Shown: piece by piece, positions 23,200-32,167 of the stretch | How positions within the stretch are numbered: position 1 is the stretch's first letter | How the letters are laid out: every line of letters starts with the position of its first letter | Assembly (NCBI GenBank): GCA_019677205.1 | Contig: JAAMXY010000009.1 | Span: 2,846 to 66,845, forward strand | DNA: 64,000 bases | Origin: Pinguiococcus pyrenoidosus | Lineage: Eukaryota > Sar > Pinguiophyceae > Pinguiochrysidales > Pinguiochrysidaceae | Direction of reading: 5' to 3' | Made by a program: the position numbers and the translations under genes | Notes under the pieces: generated by a model | What the model was told of the DNA's origin: nothing | Database searches by the model: none | The model's input: the letters and a program-made list of their open reading frames with translations, nothing else

Positions 23200-26100
23200 T
23201 CACTGCACTGCCCGGTATTGGGCAATGTGCTTCTCGAGCGCCCTTGCCAGGGTGTCCCGTGAGAAGGGCTTCATCAGAACTTCGACAGGCTGACACTGAC
23301 TGAGCCTCTCGGAGCTCAGGAAGACGTCGGCGGTCACGACAAAGGCAGGGGTCGAGGGATCGCGTTTCCGGATGATTTCCAGCGCTTCGATGCCGTCCAA
23401 GTTCGGCATGTGGAAGTCCGTGATGATCAGGGCGAGCTGGGACTCCTTGCCGTTTTCGGCTGCGAACGACTCGTGCGCCTGGACCATGGCGAAGCCAGAC
23501 GAGACGCTCATGCAGTACAGGAAAGGAGCCAGATCCTTGAGCATCTTCGACAGCACCAACAGGTTCGTGCGGTTGTCGTCCGCGATCAGGATGACAGGCC
23601 GATCCTGGGAAAGCGCGGCCTTCATCTCCGGGGTCTTGACCATCGTCGGAGAGATCTCCAGCTTGGCCTGCTTCTTGGAGGACGCACCCGGTGACTCGGC
23701 CTTCCTCTTGACCGCTTCCTGATGTTCGCTATAGACCGCGCTTTCCGCGATGATGGGCGGTGGAATCGACGCCGCCGACAATCGCCCTCCCAGCTTGGAG
23801 GGCTCCTCTCTCATCTCTTGGGTCCTGGAGACGTGCTGAGGAGCTTCCTTTCCCGTCTCGACCGGCTCGAGGGGGACCGCGAACTGCACCATCGTGCCCC
23901 GATTCGAGCAGTTCTCCTCGGGCACGCCGGAGGTGCTGAAGGCCCAAAGGCACCCGCCCATGATCTCGACAAACCGCCTGGAGATGTGCAGTCCGAGCCC
24001 AGTGCCTCCGACTGGCCGTTTGGCCCCGTCATGGACTTGCTTGAAGGGCTCTCCAAGCCTCTTGATGTCCCTCGCGGAGATGCCAATGCCGTTGTCTTCT
24101 ACAGAGACGAGGAGCCAAACGCGTTGCCCGGTACCCTTCGGGCTGCCATCGCAGGCCTGATTTCCCACGAGCGCGGCGAAGTTCTCGGTCAGAATCCGAT
24201 CGAGCTCCTCGACTTCATTGGTGGCTGCATCGAAGCGGCGGCGATCCTCCCGGACCACGCCAACCAGGGCCTGAAGCGACGGGAGAATGGCGCTCTTGAG
24301 CTGCACATGCCCGGGTCCGGATTCTCCCTTCCACAGGAACTTGAACGCGTTTCCGAGGAGGTTGATGCAGGCCTGCAGGATCTTCCGATGGTCTCCGAGC
24401 AGGCCTTTGTCCTTCTCTAGGTCCATGCCGCCGATGACCTCTTCAATCTTCGTGAGCGTGACCGAGTCCGATCGGGCCCGAGCGACGAACAGAGAGTGTG
24501 CTTGTCGCGTCGGCTCCCAGAGCTGGAAAGGCCCCACGTTCAGGATGACGCTGTCCTCTCCCAGCTTGCATACGGTGAGGATATCGTCCAAGATGTTCAG
24601 CATCTGCCCGGCAGACGATCGAGCGACCCTCAGCAGGTCGTGCGCCTGTCCGTGAAGCGAGTCATCCAGCATGAGGATGTCGAGGATCCCCATGAGGCCG
24701 CTGAAAGGCGTGCGCAGCTCGTGGCTCATGGTTGCCAGGAAGCGCTTCAGCGTGTCCGAGTGCTGCATCTCCAGCAGAGCCATCAGCCGCTGGTGGGCGA
24801 GGAACAGCACCTGCATGTCTTGCAGCGACCACTCCTGGGAACAGCCGGAGATGCTGCGGCGGTACGCAGCGAAGGAGGCGCGCGGCTGCAGCCGCTTGTA
24901 GTGGTTCTTGGACTCTTCGTGTCCGTGCCGGACCACCCATTTCTCTTTCATCTCGCACTCCTTCCGCACGAAGATGAGCTCGAGCGAGGCGCTGTGGATC
25001 ACAGCGATGCCCGCGGGAGTGATGCCACCGGGGGGAACGGTGGGGGTGCCCAAGTCCGACAATTCGCGCGTCACCGAACGGCAAGACACTACGTAGCGAT
25101 TCGACGGGGCTCCAGACGATCGCTTCGCGGCGAACAGGGCTTTCGTCGCCGCGCAGACGTACTCCTCGTCCACCGGGGCGCCGATACACCGGATGGCGTG
25201 GAAGCGGCTGTTGGCCCTCGTGAAGTCCGAGTTGGAGGTCGACTCCTTCCCAAGCGAGCGGCCCCCTTCCCCTTCGCAGATGAGCACGCTATCGGACTCC
25301 GTGCTCTCCCGAATGACTTCCGCAAGCTGGAAAATCCGGTTCTCACTGAGCGTCGTGGAATCCTCGGCGGGCTTGCCGCTCACGTCTTCCAGCATGGCAT
25401 CCATGCTGGACAGCCGCTTCTGCAGCGTTCTTCGGTCATGCGCCTCGATCGCATTCTGGAGCAGCATGGAGGCGATGGACAGCTTCATGCGCATGCTAGG
25501 ATCGACCGTGAACGGCTCGCCGTAGCAGTGGCAGGTCAGGAGTCCCCAGAGCTTGCCCTCCACGATGATCGCTGCAGTCGCAGAAGCAGTGACGCCCATA
25601 TTCTCGAGATACTTGGTGTAGAAGCCGGAGATTCCGCGGAGCCGGGTGTCGCTGTGGTCCACGGGCAGGCCCGCCACCAGTGCCGGTTCCAGGCGGACCT
25701 GCTCGGTGGCCACGGAGTGCACCACACGAAGCCGGTTGCGCTGAAACAGGCGCTTGCTCTGCGCCGGCACATCGTTCTCGGGGAAGCAGACGCCGAGGAA
25801 CCTTTGGAAGCGGTCAAAGTCGAAGCCGTCAACGGTGCTCTCCGCGACGACGCAGCCGCTGCCATCCTCGCGGAACTTGTACACCATGACCCGGTCGTAG
25901 CCGCTCATCTCGCGCATATTGCGCGCCACGGTGTTGCACAGGTCGCCCACCGTGTCCACCACCTGAATCTCCGACACCAACTGGCGCATGCTCTCCAGGA
26001 CGCTACTCGCGGACACGCTGACGGCGGAGTCCACTTCTTCCACCTCCACGACCAGCAGACCGGCGTCGCCGTGCTTCACGTGTGCCGCCGTGAGGAAGCA

Positions 26101-26616
26101 GCTCTCATCGTGCCCTGCAAGCGACACGATCCCCCGCGCCCAGCGCTTCTCGGAGGGCCCTGCCACGTCACAGGCGCGAATGTACGCATCCCTCTCCGAG
26201 TCGCCGTACCAGCCCTGCCACCACACGGTCATGCCCTGGTCACTCTCTCGATGTCGGTCCATGCCCTGGGACAGCTCCTGCTTGCCCTGGTACGTCTGAT
26301 GCGCAACATGTACTGCGCGCTCCTCCGCCTTCTCGAGGAGCCTGTCGATCTGCGCGGCGTCGGAGAAAAACACGCGCAGGTCTTCTCCCAAGAAAGCGCT
26401 CCAATCGAAGGACACGCGGAAGATTCGGCCCGCGTTTCTGGATGCCTGTACAATGCGTGGCACTCCCGCGCCGTCTCTTTGCACTGCCACCACAGCCCCC
26501 ACATCCTGAACCGTCGGCAGCAGATGAATGGGCTCCAGCTCACACCTCTTGTACATGTCTCTCTGCGCTGCCGCCACCTCCATCTCGCCGCCCTCGGGCA
26601 TGTTCTCGGGATCCAT
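23200..26616 (-). CDS. Bacteriophytochrome-type hybrid histidine kinase (PAS-GAF-PHY-HK-REC)
   Basis: Intronless from the ATG at 26616, 1,138 aa; a longer open frame begins only with GTG. Domains: N-terminal PAS with CELEPIHLLPTVQDVG, so Cys25 sits where bacteriophytochromes attach biliverdin; GAF at about 200-395 with PENDVPAQSK (the PxSDIP Asp is kept) and YLENMGVTASATAAIIVEGK; PHY at about 410-630 with the tongue motif PRASF (578-582); histidine kinase with SHELRTPFSG (His632), an N-box with NLLGNAFKF and GTGLGLHISRR; receiver at about 1007-1138 with phospho-acceptor Asp1067 (ITDFHMPNLDG). The near-invariant chromophore-pocket His of the SPIHxxYL motif is Tyr (ISGFYTKYL, Tyr333). The protein should bind a linear tetrapyrrole and relay phosphate from His632 to Asp1067, a two-component red/far-red sensor as described for diatoms and brown algae. 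There is no PAS repeat region of plant type. Confidence 0.92.
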   Translation of the reverse strand: MDPENMPEGGEMEVAAAQRDMYKRCELEPIHLLPTVQDVGAVVAVQRDGAGVPRIVQASRNAGRIFRVSFDWSAFLGEDLRVFFSDAAQIDRLLEKAEERAVHVAHQTYQGKQELSQGMDRHRESDQGMTVWWQGWYGDSERDAYIRACDVAGPSEKRWARGIVSLAGHDESCFLTAAHVKHGDAGLLVVEVEEVDSAVSVSASSVLESMRQLVSEIQVVDTVGDLCNTVARNMREMSGYDRVMVYKFREDGSGCVVAESTVDGFDFDRFQRFLGVCFPENDVPAQSKRLFQRNRLRVVHSVATEQVRLEPALVAGLPVDHSDTRLRGISGFYTKYLENMGVTASATAAIIVEGKLWGLLTCHCYGEPFTVDPSMRMKLSIASMLLQNAIEAHDRRTLQKRLSSMDAMLEDVSGKPAEDSTTLSENRIFQLAEVIRESTESDSVLICEGEGGRSLGKESTSNSDFTRANSRFHAIRCIGAPVDEEYVCAATKALFAAKRSSGAPSNRYVVSCRSVTRELSDLGTPTVPPGGITPAGIAVIHSASLELIFVRKECEMKEKWVVRHGHEESKNHYKRLQPRASFAAYRRSISGCSQEWSLQDMQVLFLAHQRLMALLEMQHSDTLKRFLATMSHELRTPFSGLMGILDILMLDDSLHGQAHDLLRVARSSAGQMLNILDDILTVCKLGEDSVILNVGPFQLWEPTRQAHSLFVARARSDSVTLTKIEEVIGGMDLEKDKGLLGDHRKILQACINLLGNAFKFLWKGESGPGHVQLKSAILPSLQALVGVVREDRRRFDAATNEVEELDRILTENFAALVGNQACDGSPKGTGQRVWLLVSVEDNGIGISARDIKRLGEPFKQVHDGAKRPVGGTGLGLHISRRFVEIMGGCLWAFSTSGVPEENCSNRGTMVQFAVPLEPVETGKEAPQHVSRTQEMREEPSKLGGRLSAASIPPPIIAESAVYSEHQEAVKRKAESPGASSKKQAKLEISPTMVKTPEMKAALSQDRPVILIADDNRTNLLVLSKMLKDLAPFLYCMSVSSGFAMVQAHESFAAENGKESQLALIITDFHMPNLDGIEALEIIRKRDPSTPAFVVTADVFLSSERLSQCQPVEVLMKPFSRDTLARALEKHIAQYRAVQ

Positions 26617-26907
26617 GCCGTTGAGAACCGAACGCTCTTGCCAAGCGCCAGATGCACGGTCTGCGCTGGACGCCACTTCTCCGCTTGGCTTCTCGCACGT
26701 GAGCTATGGCCAAGCGAACTTAAGTGTGTCATTGGTCTGGAGCGCCGAGCTGGAGCAAAGACTGGGATTCGGTACATACTGTACCTGGGTACATTCATAC
26801 TAAAGTACCAGAAGGGATGTCCTGTGGGGAGTAGAGAGTACCGGGTATAATTTTATATTTTACTTTTATTTTCAATAGAGTTTCACTTGAACAAGTATAA
26901 TATTTAT

Positions 26908-26936
26908 ATCATAATTTTAATTTATATATAAAATTA
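26908..26936. repeat. Left copy of a 29-bp AT repeat
   Basis: This copy is identical to 27712-27740. The repeat is partly self-complementary (taatttta ... taaaatta), so the pair can be read as direct or inverted. It bounds an 833-bp block. Confidence 0.9.
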
Positions 26937-27460
26937 ATATCAGTGTTGGCGAAGCCAATAGCCGCGAAGCGGGTTGGCAGGCCAAAATTCATTTTCAAAA
27001 TTACAAAAGGTCGTCCATGCTCCAGGCGCCTTCTCATCGTCTGAATGCGCGCTCGATTGCGACGCTTCCGCTTGCGTCTAGTGGACGCATCCTCCTCCCC
27101 CCCGGGTGTTCTCTCTATAAGAACATTGAAGTGCAACCCCATATCGCCGTCACAAGCGACCTCCGGCGTGACGCGTTGCTGAGTCGTGCTGTCAGCTACG
27201 GGCTCCGGTGTTATGCCGTGCTGTGTCCAAGCCTCCTGGCTGAAGCGAATACTTTGACGCTGGCCTGCCGTGGTCCTTCGCGACCGCCTCACCTCGACGT
27301 CCTCGACTCTAGTGACCTTCTCCTCTTCTGTCCTATACGCAAGCTCCCCGCGGCTTCGGCTTGGGATCCTTGCGGAGGATCTTATCGATATGGAGCGCTC
27401 TCCTAGGGAGAGCATCTCCACCGATGTTCTTCTGCGTCGCCCTTGCCTCCGGAAACGCAT
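26909..27460 (-). CDS. Doubtful hypothetical protein within the AT-bounded block
   Basis: An ORF of about 183 codons from the ATG at 27460. It is rich in Arg, Ser, Glu and Thr, with patches such as MRFRRQGRRRRTSVE and RRKRKRRNRARIQTMRRR and no recognisable domain. Its last residues are read from the structured left end and the AT repeat, which argues against a conserved C-terminus. It could be a degenerate or lineage-specific gene, or chance coding in a GC-rich patch. Confidence 0.25.
   Translation of the reverse strand: MRFRRQGRRRRTSVEMLSLGERSISIRSSARIPSRSRGELAYRTEEEKVTRVEDVEVRRSRRTTAGQRQSIRFSQEAWTQHGITPEPVADSTTQQRVTPEVACDGDMGLHFNVLIERTPGGEEDASTRRKRKRRNRARIQTMRRRLEHGRPFVILKMNFGLPTRFAAIGFANTDINFIYKLKL
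26946..26972. repeat. Pair of small hairpins with GAA loops
   Basis: Two adjacent palindromes, ttggcGAAgccaa (26946-26958) and ccgcGAAgcgg (26962-26972), share the same three-base loop. The second, with the next three bases, forms a 14-bp inverted match to 27698-27711. Confidence 0.8.
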
Positions 27461-27648
27461 TTTTGACAGAAAATGCCACACCAGCTTCTTCGCGAAACAA
27501 TACTTTTCACTTTCCTAGAAAATGTATACTTTAAACGGCGTACAGCGCGTTCCTTGCGGCCCTCAAGTAGCAAGGTCGGTCAGGATTCTGCTCCTTACTT
27601 CTTTGGTACCTATGGTACTGCCAAAATCGCTCCGCTGCGTTTCGACTC

Positions 27649-27689
27649 GCCCGGTGAGTTGTGTCGCTGCGCGACACAACTCACCGGGC
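27649..27689. repeat. Perfect 19-bp-arm hairpin
   Basis: A perfect inverted repeat with 19-bp arms (left arm gcccggtgagttgtgtcgc) around the three-base loop tgc. It sits 9 bp from the 14-bp repeat at 27698-27711 and just inside the right AT repeat. It could be a terminator, a recombination or replication structure, or the end of a mobile element. Confidence 0.9.
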
Positions 27690-27711
27690 TCGACCAAAAC
27701 CCGCTTCGCGG

Positions 27712-27740
27712 ATCATAATTTTAATTTATATATAAAATTA
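27712..27740. repeat. Right copy of a 29-bp AT repeat
   Basis: Identical over 29 bases to 26908-26936 and directly abutting the 14-bp ccgcttcgcgg-type repeat at 27698-27711. Confidence 0.9.
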
Positions 27741-28003
27741 GTAAATATATACATATAACAAACTATTAATATGGTGGACTCGCAGTTTTTGAAAAGTATG
27801 CCTCCTTAGAGAAGATATTTTGAAAAATATCCTCCGAATCCTTCCCACGGAATCCGCTTACTTTGGGCTCGAACCTTTCCAAGCGCCTCCGCCGCCTCTG
27901 CCTTCGGTCTTCTGCCCCTTGTTTGCAGCATTGCATCTACCCCCCCCGGTCAGTATCCACTTGTGCGGCGTGTGTCGAGTCCGGAGCGCCGGTTGTCTCT
28001 GCC

Positions 28004-28912
28004 ATGTCCGCGTTTGAAGAGCTGGAGCAGCTGCTTCTCACCCTCAGGACCTGCTTCGTGTACAAATTGCCCCGCCTGTCCTCCGCCACCGCGGGGCAGC
28101 AAGCCGGCGGCTGGGACCTTGCCAATCCCATCCTCACGGCGGAGCTGCGGGTGTACCAGAAGAACCAAGTGTGCTTCGTGCGCCTCTACGAGCGAAAGGG
28201 CATCCAGGAGCGCCTGTTCGCGCAGGCCAAGATGGACCTGGAGACGGGCAAGCCCGTGCAAGCCTGGCTGGAGCCCGTGACGGACTCGAGTCGCTACTTC
28301 GTTCTGCGCTGCGAAGACGAGGACACGGGCCGCAAGGCAAGCGTGGGCATCGGCTTCGCCCAGCGGGAGGAGTCGTTTTCCTTCAAGGCCGCCATCCAGG
28401 ACTTCGAGGGCTTCTGCCGGAGACAGAACGAGCTGGAGCGACGGCAAGCTGCGATGGCGGCGAAGCACGAGTTCCACGGAGAGGCGGGGGACAAGGCGAC
28501 CGATGAGGAGGGCGAGCCGGAGGTGGACCTGCTCACCGACCCGACGCTGGACTTCAGCTTCCACGAGGGCCAGAAGATACATGTGAACTTTGCGGGGCAG
28601 CTGGGGAGCGCCTTGCAGGCAACTGCAGCCGCACCGAAGCCCAAGAGCAGGCAGTTCACGGGGAAGATCAACGCCCTTGCGCCACCGCCAGCAGCGGGGG
28701 CAAGATATGCACCGTCAAGCTCAAAGGCGGCTCCGCGCGGCGATGCTACCGAGCCGGCTGCTGCGGCCGCGGCTGCGGCGGCGGCCACTCTACCAGCCTT
28801 CGGCACTGAGCAGCCGTCGCACGTGCCAACGGTCAGCGATGTGAGCCAGACACTGCAAGGCTTGGACGTTGCAGACGAGGATGATGGATGGGGGGACTTC
28901 GTGACCGGGTAG
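28004..28912 (+). CDS. NECAP-family endocytic adaptor (adaptin-ear-binding coat-associated protein)
   Basis: 302 aa, intronless. The N-terminal 160 residues form the NECAP PH-like domain (MSAFEELEQLLLTLRTCFVY, RLYERKGIQERLFAQAKMDL, SRYFVLRCEDEDTGRKASVG, IGFAQREESFSFKAAIQDFE). A DFSFHEGQKIHVN segment follows, then a flexible Ala/Pro-rich tail that ends DDGWGDFVTG. The terminal WGDF fits the WxxF consensus that binds the AP-2 alpha ear. NECAPs bind AP-2 and tune clathrin-coated vesicle formation at the plasma membrane. The start at 28004 is chosen because it opens the conserved domain; the frame runs upstream to 27863 without similarity. A poly-Ala tract lies before the tail. Its 3' end faces that of the Rpn9 gene, 112 bp away. 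Confidence 0.88.
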   Translation: MSAFEELEQLLLTLRTCFVYKLPRLSSATAGQQAGGWDLANPILTAELRVYQKNQVCFVRLYERKGIQERLFAQAKMDLETGKPVQAWLEPVTDSSRYFVLRCEDEDTGRKASVGIGFAQREESFSFKAAIQDFEGFCRRQNELERRQAAMAAKHEFHGEAGDKATDEEGEPEVDLLTDPTLDFSFHEGQKIHVNFAGQLGSALQATAAAPKPKSRQFTGKINALAPPPAAGARYAPSSSKAAPRGDATEPAAAAAAAAAATLPAFGTEQPSHVPTVSDVSQTLQGLDVADEDDGWGDFVTG

Positions 28913-29024
28913 CCTCTCCCGGGCGCCAAACGAAGAAGAAAGGCCTCGGCAAGCCGTCAACGTTAATTGATCCTCCTTGGTTGCTTGTTGCTTGGCGCCT
29001 CTCTTGCTGAACATTCCTACGATC

Positions 29025-30194
29025 CTAGTACTGCAGAAGCTCGGGCGCTTGCTCCTCGAGGAACGCCTGCGTCTTGGTGACTCGGTCTGTCCACTCGTCC
29101 AAGCGGGACACCATCTGCTTCAGCTGACCGACCTCCAGGACCCGTGGTTGCAGCCACGAGATCTCCACCACGCCTTCCAGCTCATCTATGACTCCCTTCA
29201 CGAGCTTCAAGCTCATGGCGCGCATGATCAGCCACTCCACCTGCTCGTAGGCGAGGCGCGTCCGGTCCGCAATCTCCTTGAAGGGGATGCTCCTCTCGTG
29301 AGCAGGCTTGCGGAAGATGAGGTCCATGAAGGCCAGCAGCGCGATCTTCTCCTTGACGAACTCGATCCTCGCCGTGATGGCCGGCTGCTCCTGGATCGCG
29401 GAGTTGTGCTCGTCCATCAGCGCCCCGAAGCCGTCGATATCCCCGTCGTGGAAGACGCGCATCATCTTGCTCAGCCACGCGTTGGGCGTGCCCTCCAGCG
29501 CAGACAAGATGGGCGTCGCGAGCACCTCCCCAAAGTTGTAGATGCCGCTGCCCGTGATGGCCGCGAGGCTGAGGTCCGTCGCGAGCGTGTACTGCTCTTC
29601 ATGCGGCAGCTCCTCCGTCGGCGTGAACACGAGGAAGAGCAGCGCATCCCGGTAGAAGCTCTCCGGCGGGCCCACGAGCTTGTAGTACGTGCTGCTCAGG
29701 CGGTAGAAGATGCTGGGCACCGTGGTATCATCCGCGCTCAGACTCTCCACCTCGGGCCGCTGCTCCTTGATGATCTGAAGCGCCGCTTCCTGGTCGCCCT
29801 CGTTCTGATTGCCCAGGCGGAAGAGGCCCAGAGCGCACTCCAAAAAGATGGACGCCTCCTTGCCCAGGCGCGCCTTCTTCTCCAGTGTGGCGCTGATGAG
29901 AGCGATGGCATCCGGCGTCTCCGAGTGCAGCTTGCAAATCTCCGTCAGGATCTGCGCGAACCGCAGCTGGTTCATGCGGCCTTCGAACTCATGGACGAAG
30001 TGCTCATAGAGCTGCACTTTATTTTCGCCCCGAGTGGTGTCCGAGTCGCGCACGAAGCTGTCCACTTCGTCCGTCAGCTGGTGCCACAGCTTGCCGCTGT
30101 AGAGCTTTTGCATGGCCTCATACTGGGGAGCGAGCTCCGGGAAATCGTTCGCCTGGGCACTCAGAAAAGCGCTCACGCGGCTGCTAGCAGACAT
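29025..30194 (-). CDS. RPN9: 26S proteasome regulatory subunit Rpn9 (PSMD13)
   Basis: 389 aa in a single exon, the usual length for Rpn9. It is a PCI-domain lid subunit of the 19S regulatory particle. Recognisable segments are LYSGKLWHQLTDEVDSFVRD, ISATLEKKARLGKEASIFLE, VPSIFYRLSSTYYKLVGPPE, SFYRDALLFL, TDLSLAAITGSGIYNFGEVL and the C-terminal PCI winged helix with IPFKEIADRTRLAYEQVEWL, IMRAMSLKLVKGVIDELEG and VVEISWLQPRVLEVGQLKQM. Rpn9 bridges the lid and helps hold Rpn10. It acts in ubiquitin-dependent degradation in cytosol and nucleus. No truncation or odd residue is seen. Confidence 0.95.
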   Translation of the reverse strand: MSASSRVSAFLSAQANDFPELAPQYEAMQKLYSGKLWHQLTDEVDSFVRDSDTTRGENKVQLYEHFVHEFEGRMNQLRFAQILTEICKLHSETPDAIALISATLEKKARLGKEASIFLECALGLFRLGNQNEGDQEAALQIIKEQRPEVESLSADDTTVPSIFYRLSSTYYKLVGPPESFYRDALLFLVFTPTEELPHEEQYTLATDLSLAAITGSGIYNFGEVLATPILSALEGTPNAWLSKMMRVFHDGDIDGFGALMDEHNSAIQEQPAITARIEFVKEKIALLAFMDLIFRKPAHERSIPFKEIADRTRLAYEQVEWLIMRAMSLKLVKGVIDELEGVVEISWLQPRVLEVGQLKQMVSRLDEWTDRVTKTQAFLEEQAPELLQY

Positions 30195-30929
30195 GGTCGC
30201 ACGCCCAAACTCGCGCTCTGCCCTGTGGCGTCAAGGCGCACAACGGCAGAAATCTTCGAATATCATCCAAAAGTGCCTCAAATTGAAATGGTTTTTGATT
30301 CATTTTTTGGGCTAAAGTTTGGAACTTTCATATCACTATAAACGTATAATGTGGAATATAAGATGTATACTTAATTTATTGAAAATATATTTGATTTATA
30401 ATATTATTGTGTCTCGGAATAAATAAATATTTAAAGTTTATATTTTTATTTCAAAACTAGCAGGGTCCGGGGATGCCGCAAGTCGGCCAAGTCCGGAATC
30501 TGGAATGGCTTTCCGTGTGTTGCAACGTTGAAACTGTTCTCTGCGGAGTTCTGAACTCTCGTTTCTGTCCATTCACTTGAGGGTCCGTCCCAAGTTCCTT
30601 AAGCCCTCCTGACAGCCTCCATCCGAGCACAAAAGGCCACCGAGACGTCTGTAGTCGTCGCGCAAGCTCTGGTTCCGTTGTCGACCGGATGTGGTTGCTG
30701 GGCGGTGTCCCTCTCACGCGGTAGGACATACGCATGAGTGGCGCTGGGCCCTGGAAACGAGCCCGCAATGGCGGCTTCCCAGGGCTCTGTCAGGCGGAGC
30801 AAGGCAGCTGGGAGGGAAGGTGCGTGATGGGTGGCGGTGGTTTATGTAAATATACATAGAACTTCAACGATGGGAGGACTGCTTCAATCTTCAGTGAAGT
30901 TGACTTGTGTCTCAAGCTGATGTGTGTCC
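30195..30929. promoter_or_regulatory. Divergent intergenic region with AT-rich core
   Basis: This 735-bp region separates the divergent Rpn9 and phosphatase starts. Bases 30290-30465 are strongly AT-rich (for example aatatatttgatttataat), and the rest is GC-balanced. It must include both promoters. No coding frame here is convincing. Confidence 0.4.
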
Positions 30930-32006
30930 ATGGGTCCCAGATTTCGCTTTGTGCAAATGGCAGACACCCAGCTGGGCCTCACGGCCACTGTGAAGGCGGC
31001 CCAGTGGCTGCGGTGCCTGATCTCCTCGCTCACCTGCGGCCTGTGGAAGCCTCCCATTCTGCGGGATCTGACTGCCCCTGGAAGCACCAGGGCCAGCGTG
31101 GCGCGGCAGGAGGAGGACTTCATGCACCGCTGCGTGCAGTGCGTGAACGAGATGGAACCGCGGCCGGCCTTCGTGTGCGTGTGCGGAGACCTGGTGAATG
31201 CGATGCCCAATCGGACGCCCGCGGAGGCGGCGCTGCAGGAGGAGCAGGCGGCGCGGTACAAGGTCATCATGAGCGGCATCGATCCCCGCATTCCGCTGGT
31301 GTGCGTCTGCGGCAACCACGACATCGGGGATCGGCCGGACGCCGCCTCCATCCAGCTCTACAAGGCCCGGTTCGGAGACGACTACTTCAGCTTCTGGGTG
31401 GGCGGCTGCAAGTTCCTCGTCATCAACTCCCAGCTGTACAAAGATGCAACGCTTTGCGCGGGACTCGCGGCGGAGCAAGATGCGTGGCTGGACGAGCAGC
31501 TCGAGGCCCCGGACACCCGCCAGGCGGTGCACGTCGTCGTGCTCAGCCACATCCCACCGTACATTTACAGCGGGAGCGAGCCTTCGGCGTACTTCAATTT
31601 CACGCGGGAAGTGCGGCAGAACCTTCTCTCCCGCATGGCGCGCGGGAGGGTGAAGCTCTGGCTCTGCGGCCACTTCCACGCAAACGCGGGGGGCGTGGTC
31701 TCCGTCCCGGTGGAGGCCGAAGATGGGAGCACCATCGACTGGCAGATCGAAGTCGTGGTAACAGGGGCCGTTGGTGCGATGATCGAGCGTCGCGATGGGG
31801 CGACGCTTCCGGAGCTGGTTGGGCTAGAAGGGATGGAGGCCTTGAAATTAGACGCTAGAAGCTCGGGCATGCGAGTTCTTGAAGTGGCCAAGGGGAGCAT
31901 CCGCCACAGCTGGCACTCTATCGAGGAACTGGAGAGCACGGTGGTGGCCAGCAATCATGTCGTAGAGGCCGAGGTGGTGGCGCAGCCCCTTCTAGAGAAG
32001 CATTGA
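30930..32006 (+). CDS. Calcineurin-like metallophosphatase, CPPED1-like
   Basis: 358 aa, intronless. The metal-binding signatures of the calcineurin-like fold appear in order: ADTQLG (Asp12; the usual DxH has Gln in place of His, as in CPPED1 proteins), CVCGDLVNAMPN (about residues 83-94), CVCGNHDIGDRP (about 125-136), LSHIPPYIY (about 206) and CGHFHANAGG (about 246). CPPED1 dephosphorylates Ser/Thr in proteins and is linked to Akt in animals; here only the phosphatase activity is supported. The first in-frame ATG (30930) opens the domain directly. No signal peptide is evident. Confidence 0.87.
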   Translation: MGPRFRFVQMADTQLGLTATVKAAQWLRCLISSLTCGLWKPPILRDLTAPGSTRASVARQEEDFMHRCVQCVNEMEPRPAFVCVCGDLVNAMPNRTPAEAALQEEQAARYKVIMSGIDPRIPLVCVCGNHDIGDRPDAASIQLYKARFGDDYFSFWVGGCKFLVINSQLYKDATLCAGLAAEQDAWLDEQLEAPDTRQAVHVVVLSHIPPYIYSGSEPSAYFNFTREVRQNLLSRMARGRVKLWLCGHFHANAGGVVSVPVEAEDGSTIDWQIEVVVTGAVGAMIERRDGATLPELVGLEGMEALKLDARSSGMRVLEVAKGSIRHSWHSIEELESTVVASNHVVEAEVVAQPLLEKH

Positions 32007-32167
32007 CACGGGGTGGCGCGCTCCAAGAGGAACGAAGGTCAGGCGCAAAGAGCTGCTCGCCTCGGCCGTCCGGAGATGGTTTGCTCAAGGAAGCATGGAC
32101 GGAAGCGCGAGGACAGAGAAGCATCACCAAAACTCGATTCCATAGTGCGGGTTGAAGCGAGCGCGTC

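Noticed and set aside
22596-23225. 210-codon minus-strand ORF between the phytochrome and the giant gene
   Set aside because: It overlaps the phytochrome stop region, has random composition and shows no splice link to either neighbour.
24496-26850. 784-codon plus-strand ORF antisense to the phytochrome
   Set aside because: Composition is His/Arg/Leu/Ala-rich without domains. It is opposite a fully motif-supported kinase, and GC bias leaves antisense frames open.
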